A stretch of DNA of 64,000 nucleotides from Sodalinema lacuna_A (GTDB lineage: Bacteria; Cyanobacteriota; Cyanobacteriia; Cyanobacteriales; Geitlerinemataceae), in assembly GCA_900149785.2 (NCBI GenBank), contig FSSI02000001.1, forward strand, positions 195,651-259,650, read 5' to 3'. Below the pieces are notes generated by a model. The model saw only the letters and a list, made by a program, of their open reading frames with translations. It did no database searches and had not been told where the DNA came from. Below, piece by piece: positions 23,884 through 33,117 of the stretch. The translations under genes were made by a program, and so were the position numbers. Each line of letters begins with the position of its first letter. Position 1 is the stretch's first letter.

Positions 23884-26862
23884 TTACTCCGCCCCCTCAA
23901 TCGGCGCAAACCCATGACGCTGGATATTCTCCGTAATCGTGCGCGGTTCCAGGAATTGCAGTAAATAATCGGGGCCACCCGCCTTCGAACCCACCCCAGA
24001 CAACTTAAAGCCACCAAAAGGTTGACGAGAAACGATCGCCCCCGTAATTCCCCGATTCACATACAGATTCCCCACCTCAAACTCCACCATAGCCCGGTCA
24101 ATATGAGACGGAGTCCGCGAATAAATCCCCCCCGTCAGCGCATAATTCGTCCCATTCGCCACCGCCAACGCCTCATCAAAATCGGCAACCTTCAACACCG
24201 CCAACACCGGGCCAAAAATCTCCTCCTGGGCGATCGCCGCCTCAGGCGTAACCCCCGTAATCACAATTGGCCCCACAAAATAGCCCGGTTCCGGCGACGA
24301 TAACTCCACCGCCACCGTTCCCTCCTGCTTTCCTTGGGCAATAAACTCACGAATCCGTTGCTGGGCCTTCGCGTCAATCACTGGCCCCACCTGAGTTCCC
24401 GGCTTCGACGCATCCCCCACATTCAGCGATCGCACCGCCTCCGTCAGCCGATCGACAAACGTCTCATACACCGACTCAAGAACAATCACCCGAGAACACG
24501 CCGAACATTTCTGACCACTATAACCAAACGCCGACTGCACCACCCCAGCCACCGCCTGATCGAGATCGGCACTCTCATCAATAATGACGCCATTCTTGCC
24601 GCCCATCTCCGCAATCACCCGTTTCAAGTGTTTTTGCCCCGGTTGCAACATCGCCGCATCCCGATAAATCTGACAACCCACCTCCTGAGATCCCGTAAAC
24701 GTAATCATGTGGACATCCCGATGTTTCACCAAATGAGCGCCTACCGTCGATCCCTTCCCAGGAATAAACTGGAACACCCCCTTGGGAATCCCCGCCTCAA
24801 TCAGAATTTGCGCCAACTTCGCCGCAATCACACTCGAGACTTCCGCCGGCTTCAACAGCGTACAATTCCCCGCCACCAACGAAGCCACCGTCATTCCCGT
24901 CGGAATCGCCAACGGGAAATTCCAGGGCGAAATAATCAAACTAATGCCCCGAGGCTGATACTGATAGCGATTGTTCTCCCCCGGAATATCATAAGCCGTC
25001 CCCATTTGCAGCCGTTCCATCTCCGAGGCATAGTAGCGACAAAAATCGATCGCCTCAGACACTTCCCCATCACATTCAGCCAGAGGTTTACCCACCTCCA
25101 ACAGCATCCAGGCGTTGAGTTCATGACGACGCTGTTCCATCAACTCCGCCGCCTTGCGTAAAATACCGGCCCGTTCGGCGACTGGGGTTTGTCGCCACCC
25201 CGTAAACGCCGCTTTGGCCGTGGCCACCGCTTCATCGGCTTGTTCAATCGAAATCAATCCCACTGTTCCCACAACCTCCTCAGGATTCGAGGGATTCAGC
25301 GATTGGGCCGTCTCTTGAGTTTGCACAAACTCCCCATTCAGCCAAGGTTGATACGATCGCCCCAACTGTTGCCGCACTTGTGATACCGTCTCCCAAGCGC
25401 GATCGCGGATCTCAGCTTGAGCGTAATCACAATCCGAGGCGTTGGCAAAGGGTAACCCCAACGGGGCAAACTCCGGCTTCTCAGCATCAAGTTGCGGTGG
25501 GGCGATTAACGCCTCAATGGGGCGATTTTCCAGATTCTGACGCAGGAAGGAACTGTTGGCCGTATTCTCCAAGAGGCGACGAATCAGATACGACATTCCC
25601 GGTAGCAATTCCCCATAGGGACAATAAACGCGCACCCGGTGGCCCCGCTTGGCTAGGGCCTTGGCTAACTTGTCTCCCATCCCATAGAGAACCTGCATTT
25701 CCACCCGTCGCTGGGGGATATTGAGGCTTTCGGCGATCGCACAAGCCAGGGCCTGCGATCGCACATTATGACTACCAATGGCCGCATACAAATACTCGTG
25801 ATGTTCCAACAACAGCCGTGTCAACCGTTCAAAATTGATATCTGTGGCGGCCTTATCGTTATACACCGGCTGCGGCCAATCATGTTGTTGGGCGCGAATC
25901 GTCTCACGATCCCAATAGGCCCCCTTCACCAACCGTACGGTGACGGGGGTTCCTCGTTCCTTGGCCCAGTCAATCAAACCTTGTAAATCCGCTTCCGACT
26001 CTCGCAGATAGGCCTGTAGCGTTACGCCAACATCACTGCGATCGCGAAACTCAGGTTCTAGGAGAATTTTCTTGAGAATCGAGAGGATCAGATCCTTATA
26101 CTCATATTGCTCCATGTCAAAGTGAACCGCCGCCCCAGTCGCCTGACTATGGCGTAAAATCTCCCGGACGCGATCGCTAACACGATCTTCACTTCCCTGA
26201 GCATCGAGAGCATTAAACTGAGAATAAAACGCCGTCAACTTCACCGACACCTGCGCCCGAGGTAACGGTTCACCATCGGCCTCATCAATTTGCGGAATCG
26301 CCCGCCAATCTTGCGCCGCCGCCGCCAAGGTGGTCATTAACTCACGATAGCGCTCAAAATACCGTTGCGCTTCTTGTTCCGTGATCACCGCTTCCCCAAG
26401 TAAGTCAATGGTAAACGCCAAGTTATCTTTGCGTAGGCGTTTAACGGTTTCAATGACTTTGGGCAGAGTTTCCCCAGAAATATATTTATAGGCCAACGTT
26501 TCCACGCCCGTTGCCACCGTTGTGGCCGCCACTTGTCCGGCCACCGAATCCCCCCCACTGAAGCTAATCAGTTTTTTCAAGGCTTCGGGTAATTCCACAT
26601 CTTCAGTGGTGAGATACTCTTGCAGATGACGGGCAATTTCCGCTTTACTCCGCAACGCCGGTAAACAGTCAATGAAACGGAACAGTTGCACCCGTAAACC
26701 GGGGTTCCCCATGGCCCAATCGAGCAATTTATCATCCCAGCGCATCTGTTCGCGGACTTTCGCAAAAAATCCACCGGTTTCACGGGTTGCAGCCAAGAGT
26801 TCTCGGGCAATGTCCTGAGTTTTGGCCTCGTAGGGAGTTGAATTAGACGTTTGGGTAACCAC
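23884..26862 (-). CDS. putA: Bifunctional proline dehydrogenase / L-glutamate gamma-semialdehyde dehydrogenase
   Basis: A 992-residue fusion. The proline dehydrogenase (FAD) barrel spans about residues 165-470, with VTVRLVKGAYWD, IGSHNVRSQA and the RVYCPYGELLPGMSYLIRR-type signature. The aldehyde dehydrogenase half spans about 500-980, with LIISPWNFPLAIPTG, catalytic Glu in IAEMGGKNG and catalytic Cys in GYSGQKCSACS (about 783). It converts proline to glutamate in two steps with channelled intermediate. The N-terminal ribbon-helix-helix DNA-binding domain of enterobacterial PutA is absent, so it should not autoregulate. Both active sites look intact. The gene is divergent from the phosphorylase-like gene at 27069 and ends at a hairpin. 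Confidence 0.95.
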   Translation of the reverse strand: MVTQTSNSTPYEAKTQDIARELLAATRETGGFFAKVREQMRWDDKLLDWAMGNPGLRVQLFRFIDCLPALRSKAEIARHLQEYLTTEDVELPEALKKLISFSGGDSVAGQVAATTVATGVETLAYKYISGETLPKVIETVKRLRKDNLAFTIDLLGEAVITEQEAQRYFERYRELMTTLAAAAQDWRAIPQIDEADGEPLPRAQVSVKLTAFYSQFNALDAQGSEDRVSDRVREILRHSQATGAAVHFDMEQYEYKDLILSILKKILLEPEFRDRSDVGVTLQAYLRESEADLQGLIDWAKERGTPVTVRLVKGAYWDRETIRAQQHDWPQPVYNDKAATDINFERLTRLLLEHHEYLYAAIGSHNVRSQALACAIAESLNIPQRRVEMQVLYGMGDKLAKALAKRGHRVRVYCPYGELLPGMSYLIRRLLENTANSSFLRQNLENRPIEALIAPPQLDAEKPEFAPLGLPFANASDCDYAQAEIRDRAWETVSQVRQQLGRSYQPWLNGEFVQTQETAQSLNPSNPEEVVGTVGLISIEQADEAVATAKAAFTGWRQTPVAERAGILRKAAELMEQRRHELNAWMLLEVGKPLAECDGEVSEAIDFCRYYASEMERLQMGTAYDIPGENNRYQYQPRGISLIISPWNFPLAIPTGMTVASLVAGNCTLLKPAEVSSVIAAKLAQILIEAGIPKGVFQFIPGKGSTVGAHLVKHRDVHMITFTGSQEVGCQIYRDAAMLQPGQKHLKRVIAEMGGKNGVIIDESADLDQAVAGVVQSAFGYSGQKCSACSRVIVLESVYETFVDRLTEAVRSLNVGDASKPGTQVGPVIDAKAQQRIREFIAQGKQEGTVAVELSSPEPGYFVGPIVITGVTPEAAIAQEEIFGPVLAVLKVADFDEALAVANGTNYALTGGIYSRTPSHIDRAMVEFEVGNLYVNRGITGAIVSRQPFGGFKLSGVGSKAGGPDYLLQFLEPRTITENIQRHGFAPIEGAE

Positions 26863-27068
26863 GATGTAACGACCTTTGGCAATGAGGAGGATTGGACAAC
26901 TAGACAGTCTTTCATTCTACAGGACTCCCTGACGATTCGGGTTAGAGAGTTGGGTCGTCAACGAGTTCATTACAGTTGCCATGTTCTGTGCGATCGCCCT
27001 AAGCTTAAACTCATGCTTTGAAATGTCAGGAAATCTTGTTTTTTTCAGGAAATCATGAAAAAAAAGCC

Positions 27069-27740
27069 ATGACACTCTCTCTCGATTTAATTTTGGTTCC
27101 CCAAGGGCCGGAATACCAGGCCGTCCAGCGGGCCAAATTACCCATTCCCATCATGGCCATTCCGGCCGGCCTAACGGCCGTCGAAGCGGCCCTAAAAACG
27201 GGTTTACAGCCCCCACGCGATCGCCACTCACGAGTCTTAGTTTTAGGGTTAGGGGGAAGTTTATCCCCAAACTTAGTTCCAGGGGATGTGGTTCTCTGTC
27301 ATACCTGTATCAACGGGCAAGGGGAACAGCAACAAGGCGATCGCCATCTCCTAGACCAACTCCAACAAATCTACGACAATCCCCAGGACTCCTTAGCCTA
27401 TCAAGCCGCCTACAGCAGCGATCGCATCATCCATCGCGCCCAAGACAAACAGTACCTCGCCCAAACCACCGGCGCCGCCGTCGTTGAGATGGAAGGCTGG
27501 GCCATCTGGCAACAGTATCCCCAAGCCGCCATGATCCGCGTCATCAGCGACGACTGCCACCATGATTTGCCGGACATATCCCAGGCGATCGCCCCAAATG
27601 GCAAATTAAAACCCCTCGCCCTAACTCGCGCCTTCCTGAAGCAACCAGCCGCCGCTATGAGACTAATCCAAGGCTCCCTCACCGGACTCGGGCAACTCAC
27701 CCAAACCGCCCATCAACTCACCCCCCATCTCAACCCCTAG
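27069..27740 (+). CDS. Nucleoside-phosphorylase superfamily protein (MTA/SAH nucleosidase-like)
   Basis: A 223-residue protein of the PNP/UDP phosphorylase fold: LILVPQGPEYQAVQRA at the N-terminus, a glycine-rich VLVLGLGGSLSP strand, the ribose/base-contacting AAVVEMEGWAIWQ segment (cf. the VEMEG motif of MTA/SAH nucleosidases), and VISDDCHHDLPD where nucleosidases carry the catalytic Asp. The ATG at 27069 gives the family-like start; residues encoded upstream to 27018 do not fit. It probably cleaves or phosphorolyses a nucleoside or a related compound. In other bacteria a branch of this family (HpnG) acts in hopanoid synthesis, which I cannot exclude. It is followed within 90 nt by ftsQ. Confidence 0.75.
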   Translation: MTLSLDLILVPQGPEYQAVQRAKLPIPIMAIPAGLTAVEAALKTGLQPPRDRHSRVLVLGLGGSLSPNLVPGDVVLCHTCINGQGEQQQGDRHLLDQLQQIYDNPQDSLAYQAAYSSDRIIHRAQDKQYLAQTTGAAVVEMEGWAIWQQYPQAAMIRVISDDCHHDLPDISQAIAPNGKLKPLALTRAFLKQPAAAMRLIQGSLTGLGQLTQTAHQLTPHLNP

Positions 27741-27741
27741 G

Positions 27742-27820
27742 CCCTCCTCTTGCCTATTGCCTCTTGCCTCTTGCCCTTTCTCCCCCTGTTCCCTGTTCCC
27801 TGTTCCCTGTTCCCTTCTCC
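27742..27820. repeat. STRR heptamer array directly upstream of ftsQ
   Basis: Tandem TTGCCTC-type heptamers followed by four TGTTCCC-type heptamers, ending 2 nt before the ftsQ start codon. These are the short tandemly repeated repetitive sequences known from cyanobacteria. The same two-part block occurs at 49441-49700. Confidence 0.9.
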
Positions 27821-27822
27821 CC

Positions 27823-28656
27823 ATGACCCCCCTTCCACCCCATCCCCTACACCAACGCCGCCGCCGTCTGCGTAGTCGCCGACAACGCAAACGAGTCGGA
27901 AGCCTCTGGCGGCTGTTAATCGTTGGCAGTGCCGCCGCCGCCTCGCTGTGGTTCTTTTCCCATCCCAACTGGGTCGTGCGTAGCCCCGAGGACATCGAGA
28001 TTCAGGGCAACCAATGGCTACCCGATCCTCTTGTGCATCAACATCTTGCCATCTCCTATCCCGAAACCTTGCTGCAACTGAATCCTCAGGCCATCGCCAC
28101 CAGCCTCGAAGCCAACTTACCCATCACCGAAGCCCACGTAAACCGGCAACTCCTACCACCACGCCTAATGGTCCATGTTCGGGAACGCACTCCCGTTGCC
28201 GTGGCCCTCTTACCCCCCCAAGCCGACGCGAATGGCGTTATCCAAGAACAAATCGGCCTCCTCGATACCCAAGGCCTCTGGGTTCCCCTAAACAGTCAAG
28301 ACCTATTTGCCCAACTTCCCCAACTGCCGAGTTTACGGGTTCGTGGTTCGAGGCAAATTTACGAACAGTCCTGGCCGCGAGTGTACGCCGCCTTAGAAGC
28401 CAGCCCCCTACAGGTGACCGAAATTGACTGGCGCGATCCCAGCCGTGTCATCCTCCACAGCCGTGAATTAGGAGAAGTGCATCTCGGTAGCCTCGGGGAG
28501 AACTTCGAGGCGCAACTGGCGGCCCTCGATCGCCTGCGAAATCTTCCCCAAGAGATCGACCTAAACGACGTCGATTATATCGACATACAAAACCCCGAGG
28601 CTCCTTACGTACAAACCCGAAGCCCTAGCCCCAGTCCCTCACCGTCGAGTGATTGA
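27823..28656 (+). CDS. ftsQ: Cell division protein FtsQ (POTRA domain)
   Basis: A 277-residue protein: basic cytoplasmic N-terminus (QRRRRLRSRRQRKRVG), one membrane helix (WRLLIVGSAAAASLWFF), then a periplasmic POTRA domain starting PEDIEIQGNQWL and the FtsQ beta domain with VHVRERTPVAVAL and GLLDTQGLWVPL. It links septal peptidoglycan synthesis to the FtsZ ring. ftsZ follows 398 nt downstream, the usual neighbour in cyanobacteria. The start is the ATG at 27823; the frame is open upstream only because it runs through the STRR heptamers. No normal ribosome site is present, as the repeat occupies that position. The tail RSPSPSPSPSSD is low-complexity. Confidence 0.9.
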   Translation: MTPLPPHPLHQRRRRLRSRRQRKRVGSLWRLLIVGSAAAASLWFFSHPNWVVRSPEDIEIQGNQWLPDPLVHQHLAISYPETLLQLNPQAIATSLEANLPITEAHVNRQLLPPRLMVHVRERTPVAVALLPPQADANGVIQEQIGLLDTQGLWVPLNSQDLFAQLPQLPSLRVRGSRQIYEQSWPRVYAALEASPLQVTEIDWRDPSRVILHSRELGEVHLGSLGENFEAQLAALDRLRNLPQEIDLNDVDYIDIQNPEAPYVQTRSPSPSPSPSSD

Positions 28657-29054
28657 ATGGCCTTGCCAGTTGTTGGTATGATGGGGTATTCTCCGGTCGA
28701 GTCGGCGTTGTTTATCTCCTCAATGGGGCGATCGCACGCCCTCAACACTCGGGTTTTGAACCAGTAACATCCTTACCTAGATATTTCTGAGTTCAAAGAC
28801 GGAGGCAACCTCTTAAAAATGTTAAACTTCAGACGGATTCGCTCAAGACTCCAATAACCCATCCCTTGATATCGGTGTTTCCGTCGCCGGTCGTGTCGTA
28901 GCAGGTCTTTCGTCCCCGAACTGTGCTTCCTTCGCTGAAGCCAGCTTCTCGGACTCCCTCGGGACGCGATCGCTCCAAATTCCTTGCACCGTACTGTTGA
29001 CGTTTCTGTTGCCGAACCTCGAAACTTCTTGTTAACCGATTTCGCTCGATTCCA
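28657..29054. other. ftsQ-ftsZ intergenic region
   Basis: 398 nt without a supported gene. One HIP1-type site is present and no Shine-Dalgarno precedes ftsZ. The length suggests that ftsZ has its own promoter here, but I cannot place -35/-10 boxes with confidence. Confidence 0.4.
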
Positions 29055-30323
29055 ATGACCTCAAACAGTCAACTCGCGTCGCATCCAACCCCCCCTTCTG
29101 AGGGACAATCGAATTTTCCAGCCGCCGCAGATAACCCCAACCCCTTCGGCAACGCGGGCTTGTACGGAGAGCGTACTGAGGACCGACGAGTCCCCGAGGA
29201 AAACGCCAGTCCGGCGGATATTCAGCCGAGTAATGTAGCCAAAATTAAAGTCATCGGCGTCGGGGGCGGCGGCGGAAATGCCGTGAACCGGATGATTGCC
29301 TCGGAACTCTCGGGCATTGAATTTTGGACCGTGAACACCGATGCTCAGTCTCTGGTGAACGCCACCTCCGCTAGACGGATGCAAATTGGCCAAAAAATCA
29401 CCCGTGGCCTGGGGGCTGGAGGAAATCCTGCTATTGGTCAAAAAGCCGCTGAAGAATGCCGCGACGAACTCATGGCCGCCCTCGAAGGCGCTGATTTGGT
29501 CTTTATTACCGCCGGGATGGGCGGTGGTACGGGAACCGGGGCCGCCCCCATTGTGGCTGAACTGGCGAAAGAAGCCGGGGCCTTGACGGTGGGCATTGTC
29601 ACCCGGCCCTTCCTTTTTGAAGGCCGCCGCCGCTCGGAACAGGCCAAACAAGGGATTGAAGCCCTACAAAGTCGCGTCGATACGCTAATTGTGATTCCCA
29701 ATGACAAGTTGTTGGCGGTGATTCCTGAACAAACCCCAGTGCAAGAAGCCTTCCGCTACGCCGATGAGATTCTGCGTCAAGGGGTGCAGGGGATTTCGGA
29801 TATCATTACTATCCCTGGCTTGGTGAATGTTGACTTTGCCGATATTCGGGCGGTGATGGCTGATGCGGGTTCGGCCATGATGGGGATTGGCCAAGGTTCG
29901 GGCAAGTCTCGCGCCCGAGAAGCGGCCGCCGCTGCAATTTCGTCGCCTTTACTCGAAGCCTCTATTGAGGGCGCTCAGGGGGTTGTCTTTAATATCACTG
30001 GCGGCATGGATTTAACCCTTCATGAAGTCACCGCCGCCGCAGAAACCATCTATGAAGTGGTTGATCCCAACGCCAACATTATCTTTGGGGCCGTTTTGGA
30101 TGAACGGATGCAAGGAGAAGTGAAAATGACCGTCATCGCCACGGGCTTCTCCGGGCAAAGTCAGGGCTATGATGCGAATCGTATGGCCCAAACCCCGGAA
30201 CCGACGCGATCGAGTGATTATATTCCTCCTGCACCGCGAGATCCGGTGGGATCTCCGCCCCCTCGCTTTGGGGTCGGCCTCGATATTCCTGAGTTCTTGC
30301 AACGGCGGCGGGGACGGGAATAG
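29055..30323 (+). CDS. ftsZ: Cell division GTPase FtsZ
   Basis: A 422-residue FtsZ with the tubulin signature GGGTGTG at 156-162, NVDFADIRAVM (T7 loop that completes GTP hydrolysis in the next subunit) and the conserved C-terminal peptide GLDIPEFLQRRR that binds membrane tethers. The N-terminal extension before KIKVIGVGGGGGNAVNRM is about 60 residues, Pro/Asn-rich, as in other cyanobacterial FtsZ proteins. It polymerises into the cytokinetic ring. The upstream neighbour is ftsQ and the start of thiD lies only 3 nt beyond its stop, so thiD is probably co-transcribed. Confidence 0.97.
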   Translation: MTSNSQLASHPTPPSEGQSNFPAAADNPNPFGNAGLYGERTEDRRVPEENASPADIQPSNVAKIKVIGVGGGGGNAVNRMIASELSGIEFWTVNTDAQSLVNATSARRMQIGQKITRGLGAGGNPAIGQKAAEECRDELMAALEGADLVFITAGMGGGTGTGAAPIVAELAKEAGALTVGIVTRPFLFEGRRRSEQAKQGIEALQSRVDTLIVIPNDKLLAVIPEQTPVQEAFRYADEILRQGVQGISDIITIPGLVNVDFADIRAVMADAGSAMMGIGQGSGKSRAREAAAAAISSPLLEASIEGAQGVVFNITGGMDLTLHEVTAAAETIYEVVDPNANIIFGAVLDERMQGEVKMTVIATGFSGQSQGYDANRMAQTPEPTRSSDYIPPAPRDPVGSPPPRFGVGLDIPEFLQRRRGRE

Positions 30324-30326
30324 GGT

Positions 30327-31163
30327 ATGGTGCAGGCTCGGCCGCAAGCGTCTGTTAAGATTCCGGTAGCCCTAACCATCGCTGGCTCCGATAGCGGTGG
30401 CGGAGCCGGGATTCAAGCGGATTTACGGACGTTTGCGTTTCACTGTGTTCATGGAACCAGTGCCATTACTTGTATTACAGCCCAAAATACCCTCAGTGTG
30501 ACGCGGGTGGATGCCCTGCCGCCAGAGAGCGTATTAGCACAAATGGATGCTGTTGTCAATGATATTGGCGCAGATGCTATCAAAACGGGGATGTTGCTCA
30601 ATGCTGAGATTATGGCGGTGGTGGCCGATCGCTTGCAAGAGATTGACTGCGATCGCCTGGTGGTAGACCCGGTTATGGTCTCTCGTACGGGAGTTTGTCT
30701 GATCGACGACGAGGCGATCGCCACCCTGCGCGATCGCCTGATTCCCCAAGCCAGCATCCTCACCCCCAACCGCTACGAAGCCCAAATTCTCGCCAAGCAA
30801 GAGATTCATACCCTCGACGACATGAAAGCCGCCGCCGAAACCATTTTCAAACTCGGCAGTGGCGCGGTGTTAATCAAAGGAGGCGGAATGCGCGGTAAAC
30901 TCTGCGGCGTCGATGTTTGGTTCGACGGTGATACCCTAGAAGTCCTCTGTACTGAAACCGTGGGAACCCATCACACCCACGGAACCGGCTGCACCATCTC
31001 CGCCGCCATGACCGCCAACCTGGCCCTCCATCACACTCCCCTTGAGGCCACCAAAGAAGCTAAAACCTATCTGACCCAAGCACTCCATCATTCCCTGGCG
31101 ATCGGCGAGGGTCAAGGTCCTGTGGGTCACTACTTCCCCCTACTCAAGTCCCCGAAGGACTAA
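30327..31163 (+). CDS. thiD: Hydroxymethylpyrimidine/phosphomethylpyrimidine kinase
   Basis: A 278-residue ribokinase-fold kinase. The N-terminal IAGSDSGGGAGIQADLRTF binds the pyrimidine substrate, DAIKTGMLLN and VVDPVMVSRTG are conserved, and THHTHGTGCTISAAMTANL contains the anion hole and the catalytic Cys typical of ThiD. It phosphorylates HMP and HMP-P for thiamine synthesis. It starts 3 nt after the ftsZ stop (GGAATAGGGT gives a weak ribosome site), indicating transcription with ftsZ. It ends before a palindromic hairpin that separates it from the convergent pst genes. Confidence 0.94.
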   Translation: MVQARPQASVKIPVALTIAGSDSGGGAGIQADLRTFAFHCVHGTSAITCITAQNTLSVTRVDALPPESVLAQMDAVVNDIGADAIKTGMLLNAEIMAVVADRLQEIDCDRLVVDPVMVSRTGVCLIDDEAIATLRDRLIPQASILTPNRYEAQILAKQEIHTLDDMKAAAETIFKLGSGAVLIKGGGMRGKLCGVDVWFDGDTLEVLCTETVGTHHTHGTGCTISAAMTANLALHHTPLEATKEAKTYLTQALHHSLAIGEGQGPVGHYFPLLKSPKD

Positions 31164-31193
31164 TGAAGGGCAAGAAATTGCAGACAAAAAACC

Positions 31194-31226
<33 letters not shown>

Positions 31227-31247
31227 AATGATGCTGAAAAAACAAGA

Positions 31248-32081
31248 TTAACCGAAACGACCACTCACATAGTCCTGGGTTTCCTGACGAGCCGGATTGT
31301 GGAAAATTTTAGTCGTTTCATCATATTCAACTAAATAGCCCACCTTATTGCCCTTCTGAGTCGCCTCAGCATTATAAAACGCCGTCAAGTCCGACACCCG
31401 CGAGGCTTGGTGCATATTGTGGGTCACGATCACAATGGTGTATTGCTCCTTGAGTTCATGAATCAACTCCTCAACCCGCATCGTAGAAATGGGGTCTAAC
31501 GCCGAACAGGGTTCATCCATGAGAATCACATCCGGGGAGAGGGCGATCGCCCGCGCAATACAAAGCCGTTGTTGTTGTCCCCCAGATAGGGCCAAACCAC
31601 TTTCCTTGAGCTTATCTTTCACCTCATCCCAAATGGCCGCCTTGCGGAGCGACTTTTCAACGAGTTCATCGAGATCGCCCTCGAACCCATTAATCCGCGC
31701 ACCAAAGGCAATGTTCTCAAAAATAGACTTCGGAAATGGGTTAGGTTTCTGGAACACCATGCCAATACGACGACGAACCGACACTGGGTCAACGGACTTG
31801 GCATATAAATCTACATCGTAGAAGGTAATCTTCCCTTCCACCCGCGCCGCCGGAATCAAATCATTCATCCGGTTAAAGCAGCGCAAAACTGTACTTTTAC
31901 CACAACCTGACGGACCAATAAAGGCAACCACACGGTTCTTAGGGATTTTTAAACTCACCTCCCGCACCGCTAAGTTATCACCATAAAAAACATGAAGATT
32001 CTCAGTTTTTAGGGCCGCATCAGGTGCCATAGCCTGGGAATCCTTGAAGGATTGAGATTGATGTGAAGAATCAGAAACCAT
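31248..32081 (-). CDS. pstB: Phosphate ABC transporter ATP-binding protein
   Basis: A 277-residue ABC ATPase with Walker A GPSGCGKST, signature LSGGQQQRL, Walker B VILMDEPCSALDP and the switch His in IVTHNMHQA. The PstB-specific FNRMNDLIP and MVFQKPNPFPKS segments are present. It powers high-affinity phosphate uptake by the PstCA channel. I prefer the ATG at 32081 over the TTG at 32090 because GAGGT is better placed. It is the last gene of the pstSCAB set, 95 nt after pstA. Confidence 0.96.
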   Translation of the reverse strand: MVSDSSHQSQSFKDSQAMAPDAALKTENLHVFYGDNLAVREVSLKIPKNRVVAFIGPSGCGKSTVLRCFNRMNDLIPAARVEGKITFYDVDLYAKSVDPVSVRRRIGMVFQKPNPFPKSIFENIAFGARINGFEGDLDELVEKSLRKAAIWDEVKDKLKESGLALSGGQQQRLCIARAIALSPDVILMDEPCSALDPISTMRVEELIHELKEQYTIVIVTHNMHQASRVSDLTAFYNAEATQKGNKVGYLVEYDETTKIFHNPARQETQDYVSGRFG

Positions 32082-32176
32082 AAGAGACAATACCTCGAAA
32101 ACAAAACAACTAGAGTGATAAACCTCGAACGTGCGGTGAAGTCTTTAGACCCTCGCGACCACAACCCAATTATTGC

Positions 32177-33085
32177 CTACACTTTCTTGGCGCGAATAAA
32201 AAATCGACCGAGTAAGCTACTAACCAAGACAATCACAATCAGGACTAAGGCCGCCGCCCAAGCCAGTTCTTGCTGTGCCTTGTAGGGAATAATAGCAAAG
32301 AAGTAAATCAGCACCGGCAACGTTGCAACCGGCTCAGCAGGATTGGTTGACCAAAAACTATTATTAAAGGCCGTAAATAGTAGTGGTGCAGCTTCCCCCG
32401 CCGCCCGCGCTAGGGACAACACCAACCCCGTCACAATGGCTGGTAACGCCGCCGGTAGGGTGATTTTCATGATCGTTTGGAAGCGTGTTGCACCAATCCC
32501 GATGGCCGCTTGTCGCATTTCATTGGGAACGAGAAGCAAGGATTCTTCCGTAGAACGAATCACAATCGGCAACATCAAAACCCCGAGAGCAACTCCTCCT
32601 GAAAACGCAGAAAAATACCCAAGAGGAACCACCACCACTGAATAGGCAAACAGTCCAATTAAAATAGCCGGAACCCCGGTTAATACGTTGGCGGAGAATT
32701 TAATGAGATAAGCGACGCGCGTTCCCCGACCAAATTCAGCTAGATAGACTGCCGCTAAAACACCAATCGGAAAACTAATCGCAGCACCGAGACTTAGGGT
32801 CATGATACTGCCAATGATCGCATGGCCGACACCACCTTCTGTTAAGCCTGGGGGCGGGGGAAGTTCCGTAAATAACTCCGGCCCCATACGTGAGAAGCCT
32901 TTCCTAAAGATATCAATCAACAACAATATCAATGGAATTATCAGCAGTGCGGCACAGATCCCACTCACAACTGTCAGAACCTTACCCAGTAACGCCCGGT
33001 TGCCACTGATGGCACCCGAGGTTAAATCTGGCACCTCAAAGGATGAATCAGATGGATTCTTGCTGGTTTCTGGAATACTCCCCAT
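32177..33085 (-). CDS. pstA: Phosphate ABC transporter permease PstA
   Basis: A 302-residue inner-membrane permease with about six membrane helices. The binding-protein-dependent transport signature, in which the coupling helix contacts PstB, is seen around EEMRQAAIGIGATRFQ-like sequence (NEMRQAAIGIGATRFQTI). The N-terminal 30 residues are soluble and Ser/Asn-rich. It forms the phosphate channel with PstC, whose gene ends 32 nt upstream. Regulation is shared with pstS through the Pho box. Confidence 0.95.
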   Translation of the reverse strand: MGSIPETSKNPSDSSFEVPDLTSGAISGNRALLGKVLTVVSGICAALLIIPLILLLIDIFRKGFSRMGPELFTELPPPPGLTEGGVGHAIIGSIMTLSLGAAISFPIGVLAAVYLAEFGRGTRVAYLIKFSANVLTGVPAILIGLFAYSVVVVPLGYFSAFSGGVALGVLMLPIVIRSTEESLLLVPNEMRQAAIGIGATRFQTIMKITLPAALPAIVTGLVLSLARAAGEAAPLLFTAFNNSFWSTNPAEPVATLPVLIYFFAIIPYKAQQELAWAAALVLIVIVLVSSLLGRFFIRAKKV

Positions 33086-33117
33086 AAGACATTTCAGTAA
33101 AAGTACAGGACATTGGG

